Made by a program: the position numbers and the translations under genes. Shown here in pieces: positions 33,902 through 42,894 of a DNA stretch of 64,000 nucleotides. Each line of letters begins with the position of its first letter. Position 1 is the first letter of the stretch. The stretch covers positions 3,162,001 to 3,226,000 of the forward strand of contig NC_005027.1 in NCBI RefSeq assembly GCF_000196115.1, given 5' to 3'. The DNA comes from Rhodopirellula baltica SH 1. Lineage in GTDB: Bacteria; Planctomycetota; Planctomycetia; Pirellulales; Pirellulaceae. The notes beneath the pieces were generated by a model. The model worked only from the letters and a program-made list of their open reading frames with translations. It was not told where the DNA came from and searched no databases.

Positions 33902-36724
33902 GTGGTGCGACGTACACGAAGCTTGAATTTGCCAGCCCACGTTGGGCTGATTTGTGGAGCTGTTTTGGTTCTCACAATCTCGGCCAGTGTTTCTCGGGCT
34001 GAATCTCCCGCCCCGTCGACGGCCTCGGCCACAAATGGTGAGCTGCAAGACGTTACTCAGCCACTTTCGATTCGCATGTCCGATGGGACGTCCGAAGAAA
34101 CCCCAAACTTCCAACGTCACATCACCCCGCTGCTTGGCCGCCTAGGATGCAACGGGCGGGCATGCCATGGATCCTTCCAAGGTCGTGGTGACTTTCAACT
34201 CTCGTTGTTTGGCTACGACTTCCGCGCCGACCACGCGGCACTGCTCGATCCGGACACCGGCCGAGTTGATACCGACGATGTCGCCGAGAGTCTGATCCTG
34301 GCCAAGCCAACGGATGCGGACATGCATGAGGGAGGCAAGCGTTTGGAAGAAGGTAGCTGGCAATACAACACGCTTCGCAATTGGATCGCCGCAGGAGCCA
34401 AGTTCGACAATCAGAACGTCGACGAACTCGATCGCCTCGAGATTCAACCATCCGAGATTCAATTCCAAAACGAGTCTCAATCGGTGGCTCTGACAGCCAT
34501 TGCACACTGGGCGGACGGTACCCGGGAAGACGTCACTGACCTATGCCGGTTCACGACCAATGATGATGCGATTGCCGTCATCGACGAAAACGGGTTGGTC
34601 TCCGCCGGCGAAACTGGCGACACCCATGTCGTGATCGCGTACGACCGGGCCGTCGTTCCGGTTCCGGTCATTCGTCGTGTCGTCGCAACGGATCCCAATC
34701 CTTCACCGACTCCCTCCGAACATCGAATTGATCAGCTGATTGAAGTCAAACTCGATAAACTGGGCATTACCCCGTCAGGACTCTGCGATGATTCCGACTT
34801 CATCCGCAGAGCCAGCCTGGACATCACCGGCACACTTCCCGCCGCCGCAGACGTGCGTGCGTTCTTGGCCGACACTCGCTCGGACAAACGGGAACGTTTG
34901 ATTGACGAACTGCTTGATTCGCCGGGCTACGCAGCTTGGTGGGCAACCCGCCTTGCAGATTGGACCGGCAACAGTGATGAGCAGCTCAACAATGCCTTGC
35001 CGATTCGCGGTTCAGCATCACGGCTTTGGTACGAATGGTTGCGGGTTCGCCTGGAAGACAATTTGCCTTACGACCAAATCGTCGAAGGCATCGTCATGGC
35101 TGACAATCGCGAAGAAGACGAGTCTTACCTGCAGTACTGCGAATCGATGACACAAGCCTGCCGCCCGGGCAACGAATCGCAATTCGCGGAGCGTTCCGGC
35201 ATGCCGCTGTATTGGGCTCGTCGCAACTTTCAAAAGCCCGAAGAACGAGCGATTGGATTTGCCTACTCGTTCCTTGGGATTCGAATTGAATGTGCTCAGT
35301 GCCACAAACATCCGTTTGATCAATGGTCCAAAGATGACTTCGATCAGTTCGCCATGCTCTTCAAAAGCATCGAAGCTCGTCCAAACACTGTCGCACGAGA
35401 CTCGAAAGCCGACCGCGATGAGCTGATCTCGAAAATCACCGGCGAAGAAAAACTTCGCAACGGCGACCTACGCCGCAAAATCTACAAGGCCGCCGCGCAA
35501 GGCGAAACGGTTCCATTCCCTGAACTGGTCTACAACGACTCAGCAATTCAATCGCTGAAGCGACGTGCAAAAGCCAAAGCAAAAAAGAATCCCAAGGCTG
35601 CTCCGCTCAGCATTCCTGAAGGCTTCATCTTAGGACAATCAGAACCGGTTGCATTGGACCGTGATCCACGAGGTGAGCTGATGAACTGGCTTCGCCAAAA
35701 GGATAATCCATACTTCGCAAAAGCAATCGTCAATCGCGTTTGGGCAAACTACTTTGGCATTGGCATCATCGACCCAACCGATGATATGAACCTCGCCAAT
35801 GCTCCTAGCAATGCCGAACTACTCGACGAGCTTGCAAGCGGATTCATTCACAGCGGCTATGACTTGAAGTGGCTCTCTCGCGAAATCGCGACGAGCGATG
35901 CGTATCAGCGAAGCATGGACACCAACGCCAGCAACGAACATGACGACCACAACTTTGCCCGTCACGTTCCACGACGACTGCCGGCGGAAGTGATTCACGA
36001 TGCCGTGTTGCTTGCGACCCAGTCCAGCGAAGAAGCAGATCGCATGCGAGACGAAATGGAGCAAATGGCGATTGCCAACGGAGTCACTCAGAATCGCAAC
36101 AATCGAAACTTTGCTCTCCAAGTATTCGGCCAATCAGAACGGGAAAGCAATTGCGATTGCGACCGCAGTGATTCGCCCAGCTTGCTTCAGTCGATCTATT
36201 TGCGAAACGACTTCGAAATGTATCGCCAACTCGGATCGAAAGATGGCTGGGTCACGCAAACGATGAAATCGCTTGGGATCGAGTCAGGCGACGCCGGAGT
36301 TGATGCGCAAGTCTTACGTCGAGCCGAGCAATTTCAAAATCAGACCATTGCAAAGATCAAGCGGTACAAAAAGATGGCTCCGAAACAACGTCGTGCCAAC
36401 CAAGATCGGATCCGCGATGAATACAAACGAGTTCGAGAGAAGCTAAGCCAGTACGGATTCGATTCGCCAAAGCTATCCGACTTGCTTGATGATCCAAGCG
36501 CATGGGAATTGACTCGAGTCGAATCTGATCAACAACCAGAACCAGGCACCTCAATGGAACAGGTCGTCAATGACGCCTACCTGCGAACCCTGTCTCGTTT
36601 CCCCGACGCGGATGAACGCGAAACTTCGCTTCAGTTCATCGCTGAATCTGACTCTCCCAAAGTCGGCATCGAGTCGCTGATGTGGGCATTGGTTAATACC
36701 AAAGAATTCATCATCACTCACTGA
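33902..36724 (+). CDS. PSD (DUF1549/DUF1553) exported protein with Ig-like domain
   Basis: A 940-residue exported protein starting at GTG 33902 behind GAGGGAG. The signal peptide is VGLICGAVLVLTISASVSRA. A cytochrome-c-like region carries GRLGCNGRACHGSFQGRGDF. A BIG2-type Ig-like region follows (VALTAIAHWADGTREDVTDL). DUF1549 comes next (RASLDITGTLPAAADVRAFL, CAQCHKHPFDQWSKDDFDQF), then DUF1553 (AIVNRVWANYFGIGIIDPTD, RRLPAEVIHDAVLLATQ). The cytochrome-like part has CNGRACHG, which keeps the CxxxCH pattern instead of the CxxCH of normal c-type haem. It is the second copy of the PSD family in this window, followed by its DUF1501 partner after 74 bases. Confidence 0.9.
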   Translation: MVRRTRSLNLPAHVGLICGAVLVLTISASVSRAESPAPSTASATNGELQDVTQPLSIRMSDGTSEETPNFQRHITPLLGRLGCNGRACHGSFQGRGDFQLSLFGYDFRADHAALLDPDTGRVDTDDVAESLILAKPTDADMHEGGKRLEEGSWQYNTLRNWIAAGAKFDNQNVDELDRLEIQPSEIQFQNESQSVALTAIAHWADGTREDVTDLCRFTTNDDAIAVIDENGLVSAGETGDTHVVIAYDRAVVPVPVIRRVVATDPNPSPTPSEHRIDQLIEVKLDKLGITPSGLCDDSDFIRRASLDITGTLPAAADVRAFLADTRSDKRERLIDELLDSPGYAAWWATRLADWTGNSDEQLNNALPIRGSASRLWYEWLRVRLEDNLPYDQIVEGIVMADNREEDESYLQYCESMTQACRPGNESQFAERSGMPLYWARRNFQKPEERAIGFAYSFLGIRIECAQCHKHPFDQWSKDDFDQFAMLFKSIEARPNTVARDSKADRDELISKITGEEKLRNGDLRRKIYKAAAQGETVPFPELVYNDSAIQSLKRRAKAKAKKNPKAAPLSIPEGFILGQSEPVALDRDPRGELMNWLRQKDNPYFAKAIVNRVWANYFGIGIIDPTDDMNLANAPSNAELLDELASGFIHSGYDLKWLSREIATSDAYQRSMDTNASNEHDDHNFARHVPRRLPAEVIHDAVLLATQSSEEADRMRDEMEQMAIANGVTQNRNNRNFALQVFGQSERESNCDCDRSDSPSLLQSIYLRNDFEMYRQLGSKDGWVTQTMKSLGIESGDAGVDAQVLRRAEQFQNQTIAKIKRYKKMAPKQRRANQDRIRDEYKRVREKLSQYGFDSPKLSDLLDDPSAWELTRVESDQQPEPGTSMEQVVNDAYLRTLSRFPDADERETSLQFIAESDSPKVGIESLMWALVNTKEFIITH

Positions 36725-36798
36725 CATTTCCTGCCGCGTGATGCGCGGCCAGTTCCAACCTCAATCACGCACTCACCGTTTTTCCCAGGAACTTCCAA

Positions 36799-38118
36799 AT
36801 GAAACTTCATCGAACATGTGATGGAATCGTTCGCCGCGATTTTCTTCGTGCGGGAACACTGGGTTTGGGTGCGGTTGCATTGAATGGAATATCGCTGCCT
36901 TCGTTGCTCCGAGCTGAAGAAACCGGGCGCGTATTGCCGGGCGGCGCTAAACGAGCCATTTTCATCGAGCTCAACGGTGGCCCCTCGCACATCGACACGT
37001 TCGATCCAAAACCCGATGCGAGTGATGAGGTTCGCGGACCGTTCAATCCCATCTCAACGAACGTTCCTGGCGTTCAAATCAGTGAGCACCTGCCGAAACT
37101 GGCACAAGTCGCGGATAAATTTGCGATCCTACGGGGCGTCAGCCACACACTCGCGGCACACCAACTAGGTCGCGAATACATCAACTGCGGCACACGCCCC
37201 ATCCCATCGCTGGAATACCCCAGCTACGGTGCAGTGATGACACGTGAATGTCCTGGCGATCATGACATTCCCAACCACGTCGCGATTCCGAAAGCGTCAC
37301 ACGGTGCAGGGTTCCTAGGCATTCAACATGCCGCATTGGAAACCAAGTCAACTCCAGCTCCGAACAAACCCTTCTCGGTACGTGGAATTGCACTACCGGG
37401 AAACGTTTCCATCGACGAAGTCACACGCCGTCAGAGCCTCCTCAAGAAACTCGATCGTCGATTCGCATCCATCGAGAAAAACGAATCGTTGCTCCAAGGA
37501 TTGGACCGCTTTGGCGAGCAAGCTTACGCGATGATCACGTCGTCACGAGCCCGCGAAGCCTTTGACATCTCACGTGAACCCGAGAGCATGCGAAAGCAGT
37601 TTGCGGACGATGCCTTCAGTCAAAGCTGTCTCCTCGCATTGCGTTTGATTGAATCCGATGTTCGTTTTGTGTCGCTGCAATTAGGTGGTTGGGATACGCA
37701 CCAAGACAACTTCACAAAGCTGAAAGAACAACAGCTACCCAAGTTGGACTCGGGACTCAGCGGCCTGCTGACCGGGTTGGAACAGCGTGGGCTGCTCGAT
37801 TCCACCGCGGTTTTCGTCACGGGCGAATTTGGCCGCACGCCGAAGATCAATGATCGCAGTGCAGAAGGTGGTCGAGACCATTATCCTCGTTGCATGTTCA
37901 TGCTGATGGCAGGCGGCAACGTACGCGGTGGGCAGGTGATCGGAGAGAGCGATGACACCGCATCTGGTCCGCGGCACGAAGCGATCACCCCCGATGACGT
38001 CGCTGCGAGTTTCTATCGCAATTTGGGGATCGATCCCACGATGGAATTCGCAAGCGAAACCGGACGTCCCATTACTTTGGTTCGCGACGGTCGACCGATC
38101 GACGCATTATTCAGCTAA
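36799..38118 (+). CDS. DUF1501 domain protein, Tat-exported
   Basis: A 439-residue DUF1501 protein with a twin-arginine leader (VRRDFLRAGTLGLGAVAL). Family motifs are FIELNGGPSHIDTFDPKP, ILRGVSHTLAAHQLGREY, RFVSLQLGGWDTHQDNF, FVTGEFGRTPKIN and RDHYPRCMFMLMAGGNVRG. The fold is related to sulfatases and alkaline phosphatases, but activity is not established. It is partner to the upstream PSD gene and parallels the pair at 8500-13166. The two DUF1501 proteins differ in length and detail (471 versus 439 residues), so they look like old paralogues and not a recent duplication. Confidence 0.9.
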   Translation: MKLHRTCDGIVRRDFLRAGTLGLGAVALNGISLPSLLRAEETGRVLPGGAKRAIFIELNGGPSHIDTFDPKPDASDEVRGPFNPISTNVPGVQISEHLPKLAQVADKFAILRGVSHTLAAHQLGREYINCGTRPIPSLEYPSYGAVMTRECPGDHDIPNHVAIPKASHGAGFLGIQHAALETKSTPAPNKPFSVRGIALPGNVSIDEVTRRQSLLKKLDRRFASIEKNESLLQGLDRFGEQAYAMITSSRAREAFDISREPESMRKQFADDAFSQSCLLALRLIESDVRFVSLQLGGWDTHQDNFTKLKEQQLPKLDSGLSGLLTGLEQRGLLDSTAVFVTGEFGRTPKINDRSAEGGRDHYPRCMFMLMAGGNVRGGQVIGESDDTASGPRHEAITPDDVAASFYRNLGIDPTMEFASETGRPITLVRDGRPIDALFS

Positions 38119-38236
38119 CGCGTTTTCCACACGCGAGTTGGCAATCGATTTGAAAGGTTTTGCGGGTGCCGTTGTGCGAAGCTCGCGCCGGTTCGCCGCG
38201 TCGAAAGGCGGCAACCCTTGCTTCGACGACCGTTGC

Positions 38237-38956
38237 TTATTGAACGAACGGATTGACCTGGACGGCGTTTGGGTTTGCCTTCCGTGGAGCGTGCGGACCT
38301 TGCGATCCGGTATCAATTCGCTCATCAAGATACGGCTGCGTTGATGGACTTTCGTCATCCATCAACTGTGCTTCACTCGACGCACTGACCTCGCTGACCG
38401 CTTCCTCACTCTCGAAGAATGCATTGTCAAATTGCGATGGCATGTTGGCCCAGATGTCTTCCTCGTCGCTAGTCGTTTCAGCGTCCTGCATCACACCGGG
38501 CTCCATCGATTGAGCCACTTTTGCGAACTCATCCATATCAATGAATGAAGTGGATACGACCGCGAGCAGGACAACACTGAGTACCATTCCAAAACCGCCG
38601 ATGACCACGAAGGCGAAGTAGGCGACGCTCGCTGAGATGGGACCACTCTGCGTCATGACGGAAATCGTCAGAATGGAAGCGATTAACATCAGGATGAAGG
38701 GCAAGTACGGAGGGATCGAATCGGCGGCAAAGACGCAGACGATCGACACCACCCCACTCGCCATGCCCGCTGCGACGGAGACGAAGAAGGACCACGCAAA
38801 GCTGTGCTCACCACAACCCGCTAGGGAAAGACTCCACTTCATCGAAAAGCCATAGACAGCGACGGTGATCAAACAAAGCGCAGCCATCATCACGAAAATC
38901 GGGACGACTGGTAATGAACTGAGGTCCATAGCGGGATCGATGGAGTTCATACCCAT
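38237..38956 (-). CDS. Hypothetical membrane protein with acidic tail
   Basis: A protein of about 239 residues with five hydrophobic segments in the first 140 residues (VVPIFVMMAALCLITVAVYG, FFVSVAAGMASGVVSIVCVF, LPFILMLIASILTISVM, ASVAYFAFVVIGGFGMVLSV). An acidic Ser/Glu/Asp-rich soluble tail of about 100 residues follows, ending KANPNAVQVNPFVQ. I do not recognise a family. The start is uncertain: TTG 38968, ATG 38956 and ATG 38950 are all possible. It converges with the DUF1501 gene. Confidence 0.65.
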   Translation of the reverse strand: MGMNSIDPAMDLSSLPVVPIFVMMAALCLITVAVYGFSMKWSLSLAGCGEHSFAWSFFVSVAAGMASGVVSIVCVFAADSIPPYLPFILMLIASILTISVMTQSGPISASVAYFAFVVIGGFGMVLSVVLLAVVSTSFIDMDEFAKVAQSMEPGVMQDAETTSDEEDIWANMPSQFDNAFFESEEAVSEVSASSEAQLMDDESPSTQPYLDERIDTGSQGPHAPRKANPNAVQVNPFVQ

Positions 38957-39183
38957 GGGAACAACCAAGCTGATTGGAGAGGATCGGTTTAGAAATGACT
39001 TTCAAACCTAGGTCATCCCTCACAACTCTTTCGCTCCAGCCCGGTGCAGTCGCACCAAAATCCGCACCGGTTGCTAAAAGCCGAATTCAACAATCGATCC
39101 AATCGGCACAATCGCCACCTCGGCGCAGCCAGACGGGCGTAACCGAACAGATGGGCGTATTCGAAGAACTGCTTCGCTGGAAA

Positions 39184-40683
39184 TCAGCGTCGCGGTAACC
39201 AACCCGCAACGGATGCTTTGGACCGCAAATCCATCTCGACGTCACAGCGAACATCTCGTTCACCCTGCTTCAGACGCACGAACACGACCACTTTCTCACC
39301 GGTCGGTTGTTTGTCTTTCCATCGAATGGGAATTCGTAGTGACTCTCGTGGCAAATCGACCGCCGACATTTGCTGCAAACGAACCAATTGATCTGGACCA
39401 AAGTCCCATCGTCCGAGCTTCGCGTCATCACCGGTCTTGGAGGCGTCCAATACAACAACGCTCAAAAAGGTTTGTTCAAGCGATGCGGGCATCGCCTTCG
39501 GTTGAGGCTTTTCCGACGACGCCAACTTGGTCAGCGGATCATGAGACTCGCCGATCAATGCTATTCCATGTCCATATTGATCCATCGAATCAACAACGAC
39601 ATCGATTCCTTCCGTGGGTGGGTAATCTGGATTGGTGGCTGATTGCTGCGTTGATGAGGTGTCGCTTACGAAACGAGGCAACGAATTTTTCTCGTTGACT
39701 AAAAGCTTCGCGGCATAAAGTTCGATTTTCTCCGGTGCTCCGTTGACCTTCCCAAGTCCACCGAGCATCCCCAGACCGGCTGGCAATTCAATCTGTCCCG
39801 GCGGATTGTCAGGACGTCCCGAAGGAGAGCTGGGCGGCACTGGATCGCCAGGCACGACTGGGTCGAACTTCAAATCATTTAGTCCAGGAGGAACGGGTTG
39901 GGTTGGAGCAGGCAACAACGATCCGGGATCGGTATCCGGAATGAATGGTTCCCCCGGATCGATCATCGAATCGAGATCCATTCCGTTTCCGAAGTCAAAT
40001 GGCGTGTCCAATTGCTTCTTCGTACCTGGCGGGATGTCTTCCGTTCCTGGTGTCGCACCCGAGTCACTCGACGGCGAGTCATCAGGATCCACCAGCGGTT
40101 GATCTCGCGGTGAGAACTTGTCTGGAACGCCCGGATCGATGAACTCAGGGTCCTCCAAACCATTCCCCATATCGAAGTTGTCGGATTCGCCAGCATCGCC
40201 TTTAGACGAGTTCGGCTCGGGGTCCACGACGGGATCTGGTGGTCGCTTCGTATCAGTGACGCTCGGTTTCGACAAACCTTGGCTGAGATTTGGAGTTCGA
40301 CGTTGGGTAGGCGGAGGATTGGTTGCAGCAGCTGCCGCGGCCGCCTTCGCTCGTCGCAATTTTTCGATCAGAACGCGATTCTCGTAGTCGGCTTCGTAGA
40401 GTTGATCTTCGAGTAGCCGAATTTCACGAGCCATTTTTTGACTGTAAACTTCTTGCTTGGCACGTCCTCGACACCCGGTCATTGCGAAAACAACCGAACA
40501 TGCCACCGCGATCAACAGCACGCGGACCAGTTTGGCGTTTTGGTTTGAGCGGGAGTTTGCTTCGACATTTACGCATCTCAAACGGCAAACTTGCTCGTTT
40601 TCACTGGCAAAGTGCACGCGCAAACGCCCCGAACCACTTGGGTTGGGTGAAGCGTTCGCAGAGACGGCAGACCGTTGAAACAA
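39184..40683 (-). CDS. Putative lipoprotein with coiled coil and Pro/Asp-rich linker
   Basis: The frame (499 residues from TTG 40683) contains a lipoprotein-type hydrophobic stretch and lipobox (VLLIAVACSVVFAMTGC) starting around residue 52. The real start is therefore probably later than 40683, at a GTG or TTG near 40615-40575. After the lipobox come a heptad-rich helix (SQKMAREIRLLEDQLYEADY) and an Ala run. A long low-complexity linker rich in Pro, Asp and Gly follows. The C-terminal domain (FLSVVVLDASKTGDDAKLGR, RLQQMSAVDLPRESLRIPIR) is repeat-free and not recognised. It is probably anchored in an outer or cytoplasmic membrane and spans the periplasm; this is inference. Confidence 0.6.
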   Translation of the reverse strand: MFQRSAVSANASPNPSGSGRLRVHFASENEQVCRLRCVNVEANSRSNQNAKLVRVLLIAVACSVVFAMTGCRGRAKQEVYSQKMAREIRLLEDQLYEADYENRVLIEKLRRAKAAAAAAATNPPPTQRRTPNLSQGLSKPSVTDTKRPPDPVVDPEPNSSKGDAGESDNFDMGNGLEDPEFIDPGVPDKFSPRDQPLVDPDDSPSSDSGATPGTEDIPPGTKKQLDTPFDFGNGMDLDSMIDPGEPFIPDTDPGSLLPAPTQPVPPGLNDLKFDPVVPGDPVPPSSPSGRPDNPPGQIELPAGLGMLGGLGKVNGAPEKIELYAAKLLVNEKNSLPRFVSDTSSTQQSATNPDYPPTEGIDVVVDSMDQYGHGIALIGESHDPLTKLASSEKPQPKAMPASLEQTFLSVVVLDASKTGDDAKLGRWDFGPDQLVRLQQMSAVDLPRESLRIPIRWKDKQPTGEKVVVFVRLKQGERDVRCDVEMDLRSKASVAGWLPRR

Positions 40684-40826
40684 CGGGATTTTCCTGAAAC
40701 CAGAGATGAATGATTTTTTAGCTCAAGTTTCAGTTATCAAATGCCGACCCCGGGTGTCAACGGAAACTCCGGACCGACGGCGCATCATCTTCAGATTGAG
40801 AATGGTGCATATCAGCTAACACTCAA

Positions 40827-40877
40827 CGAAAATCGCCGCGACTCGAGAGCATCGAATCGCGGCGAAGAAGATTTTCG
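40827..40877 (-). terminator. Probable intrinsic terminator downstream of the Hint protein gene
   Basis: CGCCGCGA at 40834-40841 pairs with TCGCGGCG at 40857-40864 (8 bp, 15-base loop). An outer arm CGAAAAT (40827-40833) pairs with ATTTTCG (40871-40877) across a 6-base bulge. On the minus strand the last arm is ATTTTCG followed by TTGAG, so the T-tract is modest. It sits about 50-100 bases after the stop of the gene at 40928. Confidence 0.5.
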
Positions 40878-40927
40878 TTCACAAACCAGCGGAACCAATC
40901 CCGGCTGACTCGCAGGGAGCGTTGGAC

Positions 40928-42877
40928 CTAAAGAGCAACGCCGGGCATCGCGATTCCATCTGGTCGCTCGACTTCCGCGTCGTGAGACAGAATTCGGGAT
41001 TTGCCAACGAAGTAACTGTGGGTCTGTTCCACAACCAGGTTGTAAGTCTTGTCGGTATTCGCAGGAGAGAGCGAATCGATCACTGCCACCCCATCAGCAC
41101 CGTGCAGTGCATCGCCTGGAACAAGCTGTTCCGTCGTCGTCCAACCACGCCCGACCACCCAGAACGGGTGACCTTTGGAAGCGACAATCTCATCACTACC
41201 GAGCTGGATTTTGGTTAGCGGCTCGGGTTCGCGAACCGTTTGCCGTAGAACGCTTTGGTAGCTCAGCGACCCTGTTTGCACATCACAGCTCAAGACTTGA
41301 TCGCCCAATCGCAAACTTTCAACAGGTCGCATACCGCGATCGGTCCAGACAAGCGTTCCGGCCACCAAACAATCCGCAGCTGGACGAACGTAGACGCCGA
41401 TCGTGGCCTGTGGAACCGAAGCGGCTTTTTTTTGTGCCCATGTCTGCTTTTCCTGGGGTCCCTGCGGCTCCGAGGAATCCCCTTTCTGACTCCCTGAGCG
41501 ATTAGACAATGCTCGAACTCGAATCGGCGACGATCCAATCGGAGCGGAATTGCCCACCGCACGATAGGCGACATTTCGTACCAGCCGGCGTTCGACCGGG
41601 GGAATTCCCGTGTCACCATATCCGCGATAGGCGAACCACCAATCACAAATGCTTTCCGCGGACTGTTCACCACTGAAGCTTGAATCGAGCTGTCCGATCA
41701 CCGCAGCGGTGCGACTTTGCAGGAAACGACTGCGTTCATTGAATCGCTCCGCTTCGGACCGAACCACACTGGCATCGCGAGCACTTTCCGTATGAAGACT
41801 CTCCACCGCGTCGCGGCTAGCGATCACACCGCCACCTACAGCCTGCCCACCTTGCACTGCAAACACTTGCGTCACGGAATCTAAAACCTTCACACCTTCC
41901 GCATCTTCTCGACGATATTGCCGAACGACTTGGTAGGATCGGTCCCCTTCGTTGAAGACCAAACTGTGAGTTGACTCGATAGTCCCCTGGCACCAATCCA
42001 ACATGGTTGGAACGAACAAAGCTGGATCGACTTTCTTCAACGACTGCGTCGCCAAGTCGCGAAGTCCTCTCCGTTGATCAAACACAGCCAACCGGGCAAG
42101 TGCGACTGCGGCGTCAGCTTCCTCTCGATCTTGCAACCACTCAACGGCTGCGACGGCGAATTCATCCGTTCCATTGGATGCCTCTAACAAAACCGCATCA
42201 ATGGCGTCTGGCGTGTCGATCCGCGTCAGTTGTTTGCGAGCCTTTTTCAACACGCCGGAGTCGTTCAACTTGAACGACTCTGCAATCGCGTGAATTTTAG
42301 GCGAATAAGCCTTTAGGTTCCGTTCCGTCTCGCGAAGCTGTTTTTCTTGCTGAACAGCCTCTTCTGCCAGGACCCAAGCATCCCTCACTTGAACATTGCC
42401 GAGATAGCGATGTGCCGCGACGTGGTCACGTTGCAGTTCGACAACACGCAATGCATGTGCACGAGCGCGGCCGGGCATGTGCTGGCCACGGCACCAACGC
42501 GAAAGTTGCCAGTGATCGGCGGCCGTGTCATCCATCGAGTCACGACGGCTCTCGTATTCAGTCACGCGATTGGCGTGACTGACGTCCTTGATCGTTTCAT
42601 CAATCGATACCCACTGACCATGGGCGTCTTTCATTTGCCCTTTCAAAGCATTTGCTAATGACTGAACTTCGGAGTCGTCGGGAGGATTGGCAAGCAGTTG
42701 CTCGCGAAGAGCGACGTCACCCGTCGATGAAGCGTCAACCAACTTGGCAGACCAATCCGCATCTGCACCGACTGCCTGGGACTCAACCCCGGTTGCCGCC
42801 CAACAAGTCGCACCGACGAGAAATAGTCCCATCGAATATCGAACACCAAACCAAGCATCGAATCGCGTCGCCTTCAT
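40928..42877 (-). CDS. Exported protein ending in a Hint domain without cargo
   Basis: A 649-residue protein. The start ATG 42877 follows GGAG and gives a signal-like N-terminus (FGVRYSMGLFLVGATCWAAT). Residues about 30-440 are helical and HEAT/TPR-like (DEFAVAAVEWLQDREEADAA) with a Gly/Ser-rich connector. From about 503 to 633 is a pretoxin-type Hint domain. It starts with Cys503 (CLVAGTLVWTDRGMRPVESL, RLGDQVLSCD), continues with GHPFWVVGRGWTTTEQLVPG, and ends YNLVVEQTHSYFVG and ILSHD. Only about 16 residues follow, so there is no toxin cargo. The usual terminal His-Asn reads His-Asp. It lies 17 bases after the CHAT-like gene. Confidence 0.78.
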   Translation of the reverse strand: MKATRFDAWFGVRYSMGLFLVGATCWAATGVESQAVGADADWSAKLVDASSTGDVALREQLLANPPDDSEVQSLANALKGQMKDAHGQWVSIDETIKDVSHANRVTEYESRRDSMDDTAADHWQLSRWCRGQHMPGRARAHALRVVELQRDHVAAHRYLGNVQVRDAWVLAEEAVQQEKQLRETERNLKAYSPKIHAIAESFKLNDSGVLKKARKQLTRIDTPDAIDAVLLEASNGTDEFAVAAVEWLQDREEADAAVALARLAVFDQRRGLRDLATQSLKKVDPALFVPTMLDWCQGTIESTHSLVFNEGDRSYQVVRQYRREDAEGVKVLDSVTQVFAVQGGQAVGGGVIASRDAVESLHTESARDASVVRSEAERFNERSRFLQSRTAAVIGQLDSSFSGEQSAESICDWWFAYRGYGDTGIPPVERRLVRNVAYRAVGNSAPIGSSPIRVRALSNRSGSQKGDSSEPQGPQEKQTWAQKKAASVPQATIGVYVRPAADCLVAGTLVWTDRGMRPVESLRLGDQVLSCDVQTGSLSYQSVLRQTVREPEPLTKIQLGSDEIVASKGHPFWVVGRGWTTTEQLVPGDALHGADGVAVIDSLSPANTDKTYNLVVEQTHSYFVGKSRILSHDAEVERPDGIAMPGVAL

Positions 42878-42894
42878 TTTCAACTCCAGTGACT

